Assembly: GCF_002931075.1 (NCBI RefSeq)
Contig: NZ_PSTQ01000001.1
Location: 496,001 to 560,000, forward strand
DNA: 64,000 nt
Source: Pseudoclavibacter sp. AY1F1
GTDB lineage: Bacteria; Actinomycetota; Actinomycetes; Actinomycetales; Microbacteriaceae
Direction: 5' to 3'
In this document: positions 1 through 8,836 of the stretch, in pieces
How positions within the stretch are numbered: position 1 is the stretch's first letter
Layout: every line of letters starts with the position of its first letter
The notes under the pieces: generated by a model
What the model was told of the DNA's origin: nothing
Databases searched by the model: none
What the model saw: the letters and a program-made list of their open reading frames with translations, nothing else
Made by a program: the position numbers and the translations under genes

Positions 1-176
1 TCATCGACCGTGCCACGAAGGCCGTCCGAGCACTCGTGCCCGACTTCCAGCTGTCGCTCGCGATCGGCAAGGAAGGCCAGAACGCGCGCCTCGCGGCCAA
101 GCTCACGGGGGCGAGAATCGACATCCAGCCAGACTCGATCCTCGAAGACGGAGACGAAGCGCGCTCAGAGGGGTAG
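1..176 (+). CDS. nusA: NusA, 3' end (partial)
   Basis: C-terminal 57 residues of transcription termination/antitermination factor NusA, cut by the window start and read in the frame beginning at base 3. The end of the second KH domain is visible: [20 protein letters not shown], followed by IDIQPDSI and an acidic tail ending at TAG 174-176. NusA binds RNA polymerase and nascent RNA through its S1 and KH domains. The order nusA-ylxR-infB-rbfA downstream is the conserved bacterial cluster, which supports the call. The stop lies one base before the ylxR start, so the two are almost certainly co-transcribed and coupled. Confidence 0.93.
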   Translation, partial: IDRATKAVRALVPDFQLSLAIGKEGQNARLAAKLTGARIDIQPDSILEDGDEARSEG

Positions 177-177
177 T

Positions 178-477
178 ATGTCGTCTGTACGAACGTGCGT
201 TGGATGCCGTTTGCGCTCCGCACGGAGTCAACTCCTCAGAGTTGTCCTCCGTCAGGGAAGCCTCGAAGTCGATATCTCGGCGAGTCTTCCAGGGCGTGGA
301 GCCTGGATCCATCCGACCGCGGAGTGCACCAGGCTAGCGATTGAGCGGCGCGCATTCTTGCGGGCCTTCAAGACCGGCAAGGTGGACACCGAGGCGCTCA
401 GCAGGCACGCGAGCACACTGGAACAGGGCGAGCGCCCTGCTCTACTACGAGAAAAGGCTGATCGGACCATGGACTAA
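178..477 (+). CDS. ylxR: YlxR family RNA-binding protein (DUF448)
   Basis: Small basic protein of 99 residues. It shows the YlxR hallmarks: CVGCR at residues 7-11 and GRGAWIHPTAEC in the middle (about 39-50). The family is a small RNA-binding fold encoded between nusA and infB in most Gram-positive bacteria; in some species it is reported as a nucleoid or RNase P-associated regulator, but no role can be read here. The ATG at 178 was chosen because GAGGGG overlapping the end of nusA lies 5-8 nt upstream; the open frame continues further upstream, but that part overlaps nusA and has no family similarity. Confidence 0.9.
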   Translation: MSSVRTCVGCRLRSARSQLLRVVLRQGSLEVDISASLPGRGAWIHPTAECTRLAIERRAFLRAFKTGKVDTEALSRHASTLEQGERPALLREKADRTMD

Positions 478-524
478 TCATGAGTGACTCACGATGAGGC
501 ACATCCGACTTTAATGGTCCGCTC

Positions 525-548
525 CTGTTCTGGGCGGGCCCCAGACAG
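525..548 (+). promoter_or_regulatory. Hairpin partly covering the infB ribosome-binding site
   Basis: CTGT(T)CTGGG at 525-534 pairs with CCCAGACAG at 540-548 (one bulged T, 5-nt loop). The right arm runs into the infB Shine-Dalgarno AGGAGA at 547-552, so folding would partly hide it. Function is inference only. Confidence 0.4.
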
Positions 549-555
549 GAGAAAA

Positions 556-3414
556 GTGGCAAAACCACGCGTACACGAAATCGCCAGCGAGATGGGCGTC
601 GATTCCAAGACGGCCCTCAAGACTCTGCAGGACATGGGCGAGTTCGTTAAGAGCGCATCGTCGAGCGTCGAGCCCCCAGTGGCTCGTCGCCTCCGCGAGG
701 CGCTGAAGACCAACGCCGCCGGTAGCGCGCAGCCTCAAGCGGCGGCCCCCTCGGCGTCGAAGCCCGGCGCGCCGCGTCCAGGTGGCGCGACGCCATCGAG
801 CGTCCGTCCCGGCACGAAGCCAGGACCGGCCGCACCATCGGCCCCCGCGGCACCAGCTGCTCCGGCACCCAAGGCCGCCCCTTCAGGCGGATCTGGACCG
901 ACCCCAGGACCCAAGCGCAAGCCTGAGCCAGCTCCGGCAGCCGAGGCCCAGGCGGCAGCAGCACCGGCAGCTCCCGCTGCACCCGCAGCAGACGCAGGTG
1001 CACCGAAGCCGAACACGCAGCGTCCAGCTGCTCCCGGCGATGCGAAGCCCGCGCAGGCTGAGGGTGGCGCAAGCCCCTCCATCCCGCGTCCGCGTGGACC
1101 CCGTCCCGGCCCGCGTCCCGGAAACAACCCGTTCGCGTCCAGCCAGGGCATGGGCCGTTCGCGCCCGGGCAACAACCCGTTCTCCTCGAACCAGGGCATG
1201 CGCCCAGGTGGCGGAGCCGGCGGTGGCCCCCGTCCAGGTGGAGCAGGCGGCCCTCGTCCGCAGAGCCCAGGCGGTCCCCGCCCGGCAGCTCCGCGTCCAG
1301 GACAGCCCCGCGTGCTTCCCGGAGCTCGTCCCGCAGGTGCGGGTCGTCCGGGCGGTCGTCCCGGCGCCGGCGGTGCCGGTGGCGGACGTCCAGGCGGCGC
1401 TCCAGGTGCAGGTGGCGGCTTCGCCCCGCGCCCAGGTGGCGGTGGCGGTCGTCCAGGTGGCGGCGGTCGCGGTCGCGGCTCGACGGCCGGTGCATTCGGT
1501 CGCGGTGGCGGCAAGTCGAAGGCGCGCAAGTCCAAGCGGACGAAGCGGGCAGAATTCGAGATGCGGGAAGCCCCGAGCGTAGGCGGCGTCAAGGTCCGTC
1601 GCGGAGATGGCACGACGCCGATCCGTCTGCGTCGCGGCGCCTCGATCTCTGACTTCGCAGAGAAGATCGACGCGAGCCCCGGTGACCTCGTGACCGTGCT
1701 GTTCCACCTCGGTGAGATGGCGACGGCAACGGAGTCGCTCGACGAGGCGACGTTCGAGGTGCTCGGCGAAGAGCTGGGCTACCGCATCCAGATCGTCAGC
1801 CCGGAAGACGAAGACCGCGAGCTCCTCGAGGGCTTCTCGATCGACCTCGACCAGGAAGCAGAGGACGAAGGCGACGACGTTCTCGAGATCCGCCCGCCCG
1901 TTGTCACCGTCATGGGTCACGTCGACCACGGTAAGACGCGACTCCTCGACGCGATTCGCAACGCGAACGTCGTCGACGGCGAAGCCGGTGGCATCACGCA
2001 GCACATCGGTGCCTACCAGGTCTGGCACGAGCACGAGGGCATCGAGCGCGCCATCACGTTCATCGACACGCCAGGTCACGAGGCCTTCACGGCCATGCGT
2101 GCCCGTGGTGCTCAGGTCACCGACATCGCGATCCTCGTGGTCGCCGCGGACGACGGCATCATGCCGCAGACGGTCGAGGCGCTCAACCACGCCCAGGCCG
2201 CCAACGTCCCGATCGTCGTTGCCGTCAACAAGGTTGACAAGGAAGACGCCAACCCGGCGAAGGTCCGCGCGCAGCTGACCGAGTACGGACTTGTTGCCGA
2301 GGAGTTCGGTGGCGACACGATGTTCGTCGACGTCTCCGCACGCAACAACGTCAACATCGACAGCCTCATCGAGGCAGTCCTGCTGACGGCTGATGCCGGT
2401 CTCGACCTTCGCGCCAACCCGAACAAGGAAGCGCGCGGTATCGCGATCGAAGCGAAGCTCGACAAGGGACGCGGTGCGGTTGCTACCGTCCTCATCCAGT
2501 CGGGAACGCTCCGCGTCGGAGATCCGATCGTCGCGGGAACGGCATACGGCCGCGTCCGGGCAATGCTCGACGAGAACGGCCAGGTCGTCACCGAGGCTGA
2601 GCCTTCGAGGCCGGTTCAGGTGCAGGGTCTGTCGAGCGTTCCTCGTGCAGGCGACACCTTCATCGTCACGGAAGAGGACCGCACCGCGCGTCAGATCGCC
2701 GAGAAGCGTGAAGCCGTCGAGCGCAACGCGAGCCTCGCCAAGTCCCGCAAGCGCATCAGCCTTGAGGACTTCACTCGTGCACTCGAAGAGGGCAAGGTCG
2801 AGTCGCTCAACCTCATCATCAAGGGTGACGTCTCCGGTGCCGTCGAGGCACTCGAAGAGTCGCTGCTCAAGATCGATGTGGATGACTCGGTGCAGCTGCG
2901 CATCATCCACCGCGGTGTCGGCGCCATCACGGAGTCCGACGTCAACCTCGCCACGGTCGACAACGCCATCATCATCGGCTTCAACGTGCGCCCCGACACG
3001 AAGGCGCGCGAGCGCGCCGCCCGTGAAGGCGTGGATGTCCGCTTCTACTCGGTCATCTACGGTGCGCTCGAGGACATCGAGAATTCGCTCAAGGGCATGC
3101 TCAAGCCCGAGTTCGAAGAGGTCCAGTCGGGTGTCGCGGAGATCCGCGAGGTGTTCCGTTCCTCCAAGTTCGGAAACATCGCCGGATGTATCGTGCGCAG
3201 CGGAACGATCACGAGGAACGCGACTGCTCGCGTCATCCGCGACGGCATCGTCATCGCGGACAATCTCGCGATCGACTCGCTCCGCCGGTTCAAGGACGAC
3301 GTCACCGAGGTCCGCACGGACTTCGAGTGCGGTATCGGCCTTGGCAAGTACAACGACATCCAGATCGGCGACGAGATCGAGACGACTGAGCTCGTCGAGA
3401 AGCCGCGCGTCTAG
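556..3414 (+). CDS. infB: Translation initiation factor IF-2
   Basis: GTPase that brings fMet-tRNA to the 30S subunit and promotes subunit joining; 952 residues from the GTG at 556. That start is preferred because AGGAG lies just upstream and [19 protein letters not shown] is the usual actinobacterial IF-2 N-terminus; an in-frame extension back to 484 lacks homology. Layout: N-terminal IF2_N helix, a long Pro/Gly/Ala-rich linker (about 60-320) with a duplicated RPGNNPF motif, a second IF2_N segment, then the G domain with G1 GHVDHGKT (about 454), G3 DTPGHEAF (about 504) and G4 NKVD (about 557), then domains II-IV ending in IGDEIETTE. The N-terminal linker length is typical of high-GC actinobacteria. 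A GC-rich hairpin with a short T tract follows. Confidence 0.97.
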   Translation: MAKPRVHEIASEMGVDSKTALKTLQDMGEFVKSASSSVEPPVARRLREALKTNAAGSAQPQAAAPSASKPGAPRPGGATPSSVRPGTKPGPAAPSAPAAPAAPAPKAAPSGGSGPTPGPKRKPEPAPAAEAQAAAAPAAPAAPAADAGAPKPNTQRPAAPGDAKPAQAEGGASPSIPRPRGPRPGPRPGNNPFASSQGMGRSRPGNNPFSSNQGMRPGGGAGGGPRPGGAGGPRPQSPGGPRPAAPRPGQPRVLPGARPAGAGRPGGRPGAGGAGGGRPGGAPGAGGGFAPRPGGGGGRPGGGGRGRGSTAGAFGRGGGKSKARKSKRTKRAEFEMREAPSVGGVKVRRGDGTTPIRLRRGASISDFAEKIDASPGDLVTVLFHLGEMATATESLDEATFEVLGEELGYRIQIVSPEDEDRELLEGFSIDLDQEAEDEGDDVLEIRPPVVTVMGHVDHGKTRLLDAIRNANVVDGEAGGITQHIGAYQVWHEHEGIERAITFIDTPGHEAFTAMRARGAQVTDIAILVVAADDGIMPQTVEALNHAQAANVPIVVAVNKVDKEDANPAKVRAQLTEYGLVAEEFGGDTMFVDVSARNNVNIDSLIEAVLLTADAGLDLRANPNKEARGIAIEAKLDKGRGAVATVLIQSGTLRVGDPIVAGTAYGRVRAMLDENGQVVTEAEPSRPVQVQGLSSVPRAGDTFIVTEEDRTARQIAEKREAVERNASLAKSRKRISLEDFTRALEEGKVESLNLIIKGDVSGAVEALEESLLKIDVDDSVQLRIIHRGVGAITESDVNLATVDNAIIIGFNVRPDTKARERAAREGVDVRFYSVIYGALEDIENSLKGMLKPEFEEVQSGVAEIREVFRSSKFGNIAGCIVRSGTITRNATARVIRDGIVIADNLAIDSLRRFKDDVTEVRTDFECGIGLGKYNDIQIGDEIETTELVEKPRV

Positions 3415-3455
3415 CTGTTGACCGAGTTGCCGCGCTGAGCGCGGTGCGTACTCGG

Positions 3456-3489
3456 GGCGGGGTCCTGGCCATCCGGCTAGGGCCCCGCC
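3456..3489 (+). terminator. Hairpin terminator after infB
   Basis: A 15-bp GC-rich stem (GGCGGGGTCCTGGCC against GGCTAGGGCCCCGCC, with one G-U pair and one mismatch) and a 4-nt loop, followed by TT. It lies between infB and rbfA, so rbfA may be partly uncoupled from the upstream operon. Confidence 0.65.
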
Positions 3490-3563
3490 TTCAGGTTCTG
3501 CGCAGTTTGAGACCCTGCAGACTCACTTGACTGTCTGCACCAGCACACGAGAAAGTAGCCACC

Positions 3564-3998
3564 ATGGTTGATCATTCACGGGCACTGCGCCTCGCAGACC
3601 GAATCAAGGTCATCGTCGCGAAGACGCTCGAGCGCGGTGTCAAGGACCCGCGGCTTGGCTTCGTCACGATCACGGACGTGCGCGTCACGGGTGACCTTCA
3701 GCACGCCACGATCTTCTACACCGTTTACGGTGACCAGAAGGAACGACGGGACACGGCGGCGGCGCTCAGGAGCGCGACCGGCATGCTCCGGACCGAGGTC
3801 GGCAAGAACATCACTTCGCGCCTGACCCCGAGCCTCGAGTTCGTTCCTGACGCGATTCCCGAGAACGCGGACGCCATCGCCGCGCTGCTTCGCGAAGCGC
3901 ACGATCGCGACGTTGCCTCCGCCCAGCAAGCGAAGACTGCGAGCTACGCGGGGGACGCGGACCCGTACGAGAAGAAGGACGAGCCGGAGGACGCCTGA
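3564..3998 (+). CDS. rbfA: Ribosome-binding factor A
   Basis: RbfA is a single-KH-domain 30S maturation factor needed for late 16S rRNA processing and cold adaptation. The 144-residue product starts MVDHSRALRLADRIKVIVAK and carries the family core DPRLGFVTITDVRVTGDLQ, with RLTPSLEFVPDAIPENA near the C-terminus. Length and motif order match the family, with a short acidic tail (YEKKDEPEDA). It is the last plus-strand gene before the convergent mutY-containing gene. No strong Shine-Dalgarno is visible (only GAGAAAG about 8 nt before the ATG). Confidence 0.95.
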   Translation: MVDHSRALRLADRIKVIVAKTLERGVKDPRLGFVTITDVRVTGDLQHATIFYTVYGDQKERRDTAAALRSATGMLRTEVGKNITSRLTPSLEFVPDAIPENADAIAALLREAHDRDVASAQQAKTASYAGDADPYEKKDEPEDA

Positions 3999-4040
3999 GT
4001 CCCTCCCGCTGAATTCCTGCTCGGCTGCGGCCGACTGCGA

Positions 4041-4074
4041 CGCTGACCGGCGACTGATCAGTCGCCGGTCAGCG
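4041..4074. terminator. Perfect 34-bp palindrome at the convergent rbfA / mutY ends
   Basis: Bases 4041-4074 are a perfect inverted repeat without interruption (half-site CGCTGACCGGCGACTGA, centre TGATCA). It contains the TGA stop of the minus-strand gene (4058-4060) at its centre. It would fold as a 15-bp stem with a GATC loop in either transcript. There is no T-tract on the plus side, so it would be a bidirectional, U-tract-poor terminator, a type common in actinobacteria. Confidence 0.65.
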
Positions 4075-5962
4075 CTATCTCCGCCTGGTTTCGCTCGAAG
4101 ATGAGTCCGTCGACTTTCAGCGAGGTCAGCGCCCGGTCGAAGCGGAGCGAGTCCGCTCCGTCCGGGTCGAGGTGGCGGCGGAGGAACTCGATCTCGACGC
4201 CACCCGGAATCGCGCGGAGCTCCCGCAGGACCATGCCGCGCATCTCGCGGTCCGAGCCGGCGAACTTCGCCTGTGGCTTCTTGATCGTCGTCGAGGCGGG
4301 ACGTCCGGCGCTGACCCACGCGCAGAGCCCGACAATGGGGCAGTCGTTGCAGTTCGGCCGCTTCGCAGTGCAGATGACGGCACCGAGCTCCATGGACGCG
4401 GCGTTCCAGAGGTTCGCCGCGGTCGGGTCGGCGGGGGCGACGGCACGCATCTCCGCCGCGTCCCGCACGGCCGATGGTCCCCAGGGCGTTTCTTCGCCGA
4501 GGAAGGCGCGGGAGAGGACGCGGCGGACGTTTGTGTCGACGACGGGTTCGGGCACGCCGTGCGCGAAAGACATGACCGCCGATGCTGTGTACGGTCCGAC
4601 GCCCGGCAACGCGAGCAGGGCTTCTCGCGTCTCTGGCACGCGTCCGTCGTGCTCTTCAGCGATCGCCCTGGCACAGGCAAGGAGCCACAGCGCGCGCCTC
4701 GGGTAGCCCAGCCGATCCCAGAACCGGAGTACCTCGGCCTCGGTGGCTTCCGCCATGGCCGCTGGTGTCGGCCAGCGTTCCATGAAGTCCAACCACTTCG
4801 GTTCAACTCTCGCGGCCTGGGTCTGTTGCAGCATCGTCTCGCTCACGAGGACACCCCACGCCGTTGTCGTGGGCAGTCGCCACGCGAGCTGGCGGTGCTC
4901 CCTGGTGAACCAGGAGTTCACCGTCGCCGTGATAACTGCAGCCCGAACGTCTGCTGGGGTGAGCTGCCGCGAACCTCCTTCCCTGTTGTGCACAAGCGAG
5001 GTGAGGAGCTCGTTCACGGGCGCAGCAAGGCCACGCATGAGCCCGCGCGAGACGACGGCGCCGTTGAGCGCGTCGATCTCCGTTGCCTCGCCGCGGGTGA
5101 TGCTCTGCTGGGTGGATGCGTAGTTCGGCGTTGGCCCGAAGGCCGCGGAGAGCTCCCGCGCGAGCCGCCGGTTCCTGGCAAGGTCCTCGACCGTGTCGAG
5201 TGGCGTGGCGTTCGCGAGGTCCACGAGGGCTCTGTCCAATGGGCCAAGCTCGACAAGCCACGCACCGCTCGCAGCGGCCACTGCGAGCAGCTCGCCGATG
5301 CTCGAGGCGAGCACACCGAGCAGATCGGCATCCAGTCCGATCTCCTGCACACTGAGCCCGGTCACGGCCGGAAGCGCGTTCACCTGGTTGATGAGGAGCT
5401 TGCTCCAGAGCGCGGAAGTCAGGTCGTCGGTGACCACACACTCAAGAGCGGGGGAGAGCGCCGCCGCGAGCTCCTCCAGCCGAGACAGGTGCGCAGTGGA
5501 CGCAGCGCCAAGGGTCAGCGAACCCTTGGCTGTCGCACGCACCTCGTCGGGTGCGGGCCTGTTCACGGCGAAGGTGGCGAGTCCGCCTGCGACGAATCCG
5601 CGAGCGTTTGCGTCGGCCAGACCGGCGAGTAGAAGCTCCACCGTCGCTGCCCCTTCGAGGCCGTTCTGCACGACAATCGTGGGCGTTGCTGCGAGCATCG
5701 CGAGATGGGGCGCGACCGCGCGCTGGGTGTCCTGTGCCTTCACCGCGATCAGCGCGAGATCGAAGGCGCCCGTGAGGCGCGAGGCCTGAGCGAACGCCGC
5801 GCGGTGCTCTCCGAAGGCACCAGTGAGGTTCAGCGTTCGTCGTCCGCCGCGTGCAGGCTCGGCGCTGCTCCGCGAGGCGAGCACAACCTCGTGTCCCGCT
5901 CGGTCGAGCAGGAGCGCGAGGGCGCCGCCGACCGCACCGGCGCCGATGACAGCAACCCGCAT
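4058..5962 (-). CDS. mutY: Fused ketopantoate reductase-like / MutY A/G-specific adenine glycosylase
   Basis: One uninterrupted 634-residue frame encodes two proteins that are normally separate. Residues 1 to about 310 resemble 2-dehydropantoate 2-reductase (PanE/ApbA): Rossmann motif VIGAGAVGG (5-13) and the WSKLLINQVNALPAVTG active-site region. Residues about 345-634 are a MutY-type glycosylase, which removes adenine from A:8-oxoG pairs: SETMLQQTQ with the catalytic Glu (about 375), helix-hairpin-helix LPGVGPYTASA (about 457), catalytic Asp in VVDTNVRR (about 474), and the 4Fe-4S cluster spacing C-X6-C-X2-C-X5-C (about 530-546). MutY length fits actinobacterial enzymes that lack the C-terminal NUDIX-like domain. 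The ATG at 5962 has GGGAG upstream. An AAGGAGG lies at the domain junction (minus strand, 4980-4974), but the next in-frame start (GTG 4921) is 52 nt away. Real fusion, or a lost stop/sequencing error, cannot be told apart here. Confidence 0.85.
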   Translation of the reverse strand: MRVAVIGAGAVGGALALLLDRAGHEVVLASRSSAEPARGGRRTLNLTGAFGEHRAAFAQASRLTGAFDLALIAVKAQDTQRAVAPHLAMLAATPTIVVQNGLEGAATVELLLAGLADANARGFVAGGLATFAVNRPAPDEVRATAKGSLTLGAASTAHLSRLEELAAALSPALECVVTDDLTSALWSKLLINQVNALPAVTGLSVQEIGLDADLLGVLASSIGELLAVAAASGAWLVELGPLDRALVDLANATPLDTVEDLARNRRLARELSAAFGPTPNYASTQQSITRGEATEIDALNGAVVSRGLMRGLAAPVNELLTSLVHNREGGSRQLTPADVRAAVITATVNSWFTREHRQLAWRLPTTTAWGVLVSETMLQQTQAARVEPKWLDFMERWPTPAAMAEATEAEVLRFWDRLGYPRRALWLLACARAIAEEHDGRVPETREALLALPGVGPYTASAVMSFAHGVPEPVVDTNVRRVLSRAFLGEETPWGPSAVRDAAEMRAVAPADPTAANLWNAASMELGAVICTAKRPNCNDCPIVGLCAWVSAGRPASTTIKKPQAKFAGSDREMRGMVLRELRAIPGGVEIEFLRRHLDPDGADSLRFDRALTSLKVDGLIFERNQAEIALTGD

Positions 5963-6048
5963 CCTGATCTCCCGTTCGTGCATGCAATTCGTCTTCGTCT
6001 TGGAGCCAGCACTCCGCCCGACGGCCGGGAACGAGCCTACGGGCACCG

Positions 6049-6054
6049 TAAGAT
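6049..6054 (+). promoter_or_regulatory. -10 box of truB
   Basis: TAAGAT at 6049-6054 ends 9 nt before the truB ATG (6064), so the transcript would start within a few nt of the start codon. GGGG at 6058-6061 is too close to act as a normal Shine-Dalgarno. Prediction from sequence only. Confidence 0.45.
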
Positions 6055-6063
6055 ATTGGGGAC

Positions 6064-6987
6064 ATGACGACTCCATCTCCTGGCCCAAACGGTGTCCTGC
6101 TCCTCGACAAGCCGCAGGGCCCGACGAGCCACACGCTCGTCGCGATGACCAGGCGGGCCCTCGGCACGCGGAAGATCGGCCACGCGGGCACGCTCGACCC
6201 GATGGCATCCGGGCTCATGATCCTCGGCGTCGGCGGAGCAACGAGACTGCTCACCTACTTCGTCGGTGACGACAAGGAGTACTACGCGACGGTTCGCCTT
6301 GGCGTATCGACGAACACCGAGGACGCTGAGGGTGAAGTCACGGCGAGCGCACCAGCAGGGTCCGTCGCTGAGGTGACCCCTGAGCGCATCGAGGCTGCCA
6401 TGGCCGCACTGCGCGGACCGATCAAGCAGATCCCATCCGCTGTGAGCGCCATCAAGGTGGATGGAGTGCGTGCCTACAAGCGCGTCCGCGACGGCGAGGA
6501 CGTGCAGCTCGCAGCTCGCGCCGTGACGATAGCGGAGCTCGAGCTGCTTGCCTCGCACGACGCGCTCGCCGGTGGTGAGCCCGTCGTTGACCTGGAGGTC
6601 CGTGTCTCGTGCTCGTCCGGCACCTACATCAGGGCGCTGGCGAGAGACCTCGGCGCTGCGCTCGGCACTGGCGCGCACCTGACGGCCCTCAGGCGCACCC
6701 GCGTCGGCGACTTCAGCATCGCCGACGCAGTTGCGCCCGACACTGACGGGCTCGAGACGCGCCTCATGACTCCGTCTCAGGCTGCGCTGCGCCGGTTCCG
6801 CGCGTTCGAGGCGACGGCTCAGCAGGCCGCGGATATTCGCAACGGAAAGAAGCTGCGCCTCAGCGCCCCGGTCGACGACGGCCTGCTCGCGGCCATCGAC
6901 CCGGAGGGCGACCTCATCGGTATCGCCAGGGCTTCTGGCGGCATATTGAAGTCCGAATTCAACATGCCGACTGGGGCCATAGCGTGA
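6064..6987 (+). CDS. truB: tRNA pseudouridine(55) synthase
   Basis: TruB makes pseudouridine 55 in the T-loop of tRNAs. The 307-residue product has the conserved N-terminus GVLLLDKPQGPTSH, the catalytic-Asp motif GHAGTLDPMASG (about 40-51), and RVSCSSGTYIRALARDLG in the catalytic core. A PUA-like C-terminal segment follows. It is divergent from the PanE-MutY gene across a 101-bp promoter region and begins a new plus-strand operon. It overlaps the next membrane-protein gene by 4 nt (GTGA). Confidence 0.96.
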   Translation: MTTPSPGPNGVLLLDKPQGPTSHTLVAMTRRALGTRKIGHAGTLDPMASGLMILGVGGATRLLTYFVGDDKEYYATVRLGVSTNTEDAEGEVTASAPAGSVAEVTPERIEAAMAALRGPIKQIPSAVSAIKVDGVRAYKRVRDGEDVQLAARAVTIAELELLASHDALAGGEPVVDLEVRVSCSSGTYIRALARDLGAALGTGAHLTALRRTRVGDFSIADAVAPDTDGLETRLMTPSQAALRRFRAFEATAQQAADIRNGKKLRLSAPVDDGLLAAIDPEGDLIGIARASGGILKSEFNMPTGAIA

Positions 6988-7370
6988 TCGACTGGTTCAC
7001 GTGGGTGCTCTGCCTCGTGAGCGCCGCCGCTGGTGTCTTCTGCATCATCGTCGGGGCCACGGGCCGAAAGCCTGGTGACGTCACAGTGGGTGCCGTCGCG
7101 CTTGTCGAGCTGCTGCTTGTTGTGCAGTTCGTGATGGCGCTGATCGCACCCGCGGCGGGCAACGAGCCCGTCGGAGATGCACTCGAGTTCTGGATGTACT
7201 GGGTCGTCGCCATCATCATCCCGCCCGCCGCGGTCTTCTGGGGCCTGGTCGAGCGGACGAAGTGGTCCACGATCATCCTCGGTGTCGCGGCACTCACGAT
7301 CGGAGTCATGGTCTTCCGGATGCACCAGATCTGGATCGGCGCCAGCCCATTCATCGGAGTGCCGGTTTGA
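6984..7370 (+). CDS. Small integral membrane protein (about four TM helices), unknown function
   Basis: 128 residues, starting at GTG 6984 which overlaps the truB stop (GTGA), so translation is probably coupled. About four hydrophobic segments are visible: residues 2-24, 33-54, 68-88 and 96-113. There are no catalytic motifs. Similar small membrane proteins sit beside truB/ribF in related actinobacteria, but I do not recognise a named family. Start chosen for the overlap; no better upstream start exists. Confidence 0.7.
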   Translation: MIDWFTWVLCLVSAAAGVFCIIVGATGRKPGDVTVGAVALVELLLVVQFVMALIAPAAGNEPVGDALEFWMYWVVAIIIPPAAVFWGLVERTKWSTIILGVAALTIGVMVFRMHQIWIGASPFIGVPV

Positions 7371-7816
7371 GCGGGACGGCGCGGACTGCGGCTGCTGATA
7401 GCTATGAGGGAGCACGCGGCGCCGGGCGAGCACTTGTTGTTGTCTACGCGGTCTTGGCGCTTGCGTCGATCGGTCGCAGCTCGTACCAGCTGCTCGCCAA
7501 GTTCGGGGAAGCGCCTCTCGCGTACTCGCTCTCCGCGGCTGCAGCGCTTGTCTACCTGCTCGCAACGGTTGCACTTGTTCGGCGCGGGAGGACCTGGAAC
7601 CGAATCGCCTGGTTCACGATCGTGTTCGAACTCGTCGGAGTCCTTGTCGTCGGGTCGCTGACGGAGTTCCACCCGGAACTCTTCCCCTCGGATACGGTGT
7701 GGTCGGACTTCGGGGTGGGCTACGCGTATATTCCTCTTGTGCTCCCGATCCTCGGCATCGCGTGGCTGGAGACGGGAAGATCGAGACGAAAGAGGGAACG
7801 TGCGGCTGTTCACTGA
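7367..7816 (+). CDS. Small integral membrane protein (about four TM helices), unknown function
   Basis: 149 residues from TTG 7367, overlapping the previous stop by TTGA. The predicted N-terminus MSGTARTAAADSYEG is cytosolic, followed by four hydrophobic stretches (for example ALVVVYAVLALASIG, SLSAAAALVYLLATVALV, FTIVFELVGVLVVGSL and YIPLVLPILGIAWLE) and a basic tail RSRRKRERAAVH. It overlaps the ribF start at 7800. I see no enzyme motifs. The chain of overlapping starts (truB, this pair, ribF) suggests one operon. Confidence 0.7.
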   Translation: MSGTARTAAADSYEGARGAGRALVVVYAVLALASIGRSSYQLLAKFGEAPLAYSLSAAAALVYLLATVALVRRGRTWNRIAWFTIVFELVGVLVVGSLTEFHPELFPSDTVWSDFGVGYAYIPLVLPILGIAWLETGRSRRKRERAAVH

Positions 7817-8759
7817 CCTGGCAGAGCTACCAGCGGAGCTGACGCCAAGTGCCATCACCGTCGGCAAGTTCGACGGCGTGCACCGCGGTCATCGCTGGCT
7901 GCTCTCTCGCCTCGTTGACGAGGCCTCCTCGCGTGGCCTTGAGCCGTTCGCGGTCACCTTCGATCGGCATCCGCTCTCGCTCATCACTCCTGGCATCGAG
8001 CCGGAGCCCATCACGTCGTTGGCGCAGAAGATAGACCTGCTCGGCAAGACCGGACTCGGATCGACGATCGTCCTGCCGTTCGACGACCAGCTCGCGAGCA
8101 TGAGCGCAGAATCCTTCGTGCGCGACCTTCTTGTCGGTGCGCTCCAGATGAAGCTCATCGTCGTCGGGCAGGACTTCCGCTTCGGGGCCAAGGGCGAGGG
8201 CGATGTTGTTCTCCTGCGCGAGCTGGCGGCACCGTACGGTTTCGAGATCGTCATCGCCGACGACGAGATGGCAGAGGATGAGAGCTCGCACGTAGAGCGC
8301 CGTGCCTCGTCGACGTGGGTTCGCGAGCTGCTGGCGGCTGGCGATGTCCGAGCCGCCGCCGAGGTTCTTGGGCACAACCACAGCGTGACCGGCGAGGTCG
8401 TGCACGGGGCGAAGCGAGGGCGGGAATTGGGCTTCCCGACGGCAAACCTCTCTCCGGAACTCGAGGGCCTCATCCCGGCGGACGGCGTCTACGCCGGCTG
8501 GTTCCGGGGCGGCGAGACAAGCGCCCCCGCTGCGATCTCCATTGGCAACAACCCCACCTTCGACGGCGTGCCCCGCAAGCAGGTCGAGGCGCACCTCATC
8601 GGCGAGACGGTTGACCTCTACGGGCTCGTCGCCGAGGTCGAGTTCGTGGAGCGTATCCGCGGCATGGAGAAGTTCGACGGCATCGAGGCGCTCAAGGACC
8701 GCATGGCGCTTGACGTCGTCGAGGCCGCAGACACGCTCGGCGGAAGCTACGTCGTCTGA
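7800..8759 (+). CDS. ribF: Bifunctional riboflavin kinase / FAD synthetase
   Basis: Converts riboflavin to FMN and then to FAD. The 319-residue product has the N-terminal FMN adenylyltransferase domain (GKFDGVHRGHRWLL, residues about 19-32; the G/HxGH-type nucleotide-binding motif) and VVGQDFRFGAKGEGD. The C-terminal riboflavin-kinase domain shows GRELGFPTANL and GVYAGWF, with ISIGNNPTFDG. The start chosen is GTG 7800, preceded by AGAGGGA and overlapping the end of the upstream membrane-protein gene. It is the last plus-strand gene of the truB operon before a convergent gene. Confidence 0.95.
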   Translation: MRLFTDLAELPAELTPSAITVGKFDGVHRGHRWLLSRLVDEASSRGLEPFAVTFDRHPLSLITPGIEPEPITSLAQKIDLLGKTGLGSTIVLPFDDQLASMSAESFVRDLLVGALQMKLIVVGQDFRFGAKGEGDVVLLRELAAPYGFEIVIADDEMAEDESSHVERRASSTWVRELLAAGDVRAAAEVLGHNHSVTGEVVHGAKRGRELGFPTANLSPELEGLIPADGVYAGWFRGGETSAPAAISIGNNPTFDGVPRKQVEAHLIGETVDLYGLVAEVEFVERIRGMEKFDGIEALKDRMALDVVEAADTLGGSYVV

Positions 8760-8836
8760 AGCCGCTGGTGCCACGGGCGGTCCGCCCGCCGAGCACGCCG
8801 CTTCCGAGGTACACGGTGAGGTGCCAAGGCAGACGG

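Noticed and set aside
883-2910. Long open frame on the minus strand opposite infB
   Set aside because: Its codons mirror the GC-rich IF-2 linker and G domain; no family motif, and infB on the plus strand is certain. The same applies to other long shadows, for example plus 4172-5632 opposite the PanE-MutY fusion and minus 15229-16587 opposite the second PrsW gene.
4919-4980. Separate internal start for mutY
   Set aside because: AAGGAGG exists, but the nearest in-frame start (GTG 4921) is 52 nt away, and no stop ends the upstream domain. The single fused frame is what the sequence shows.
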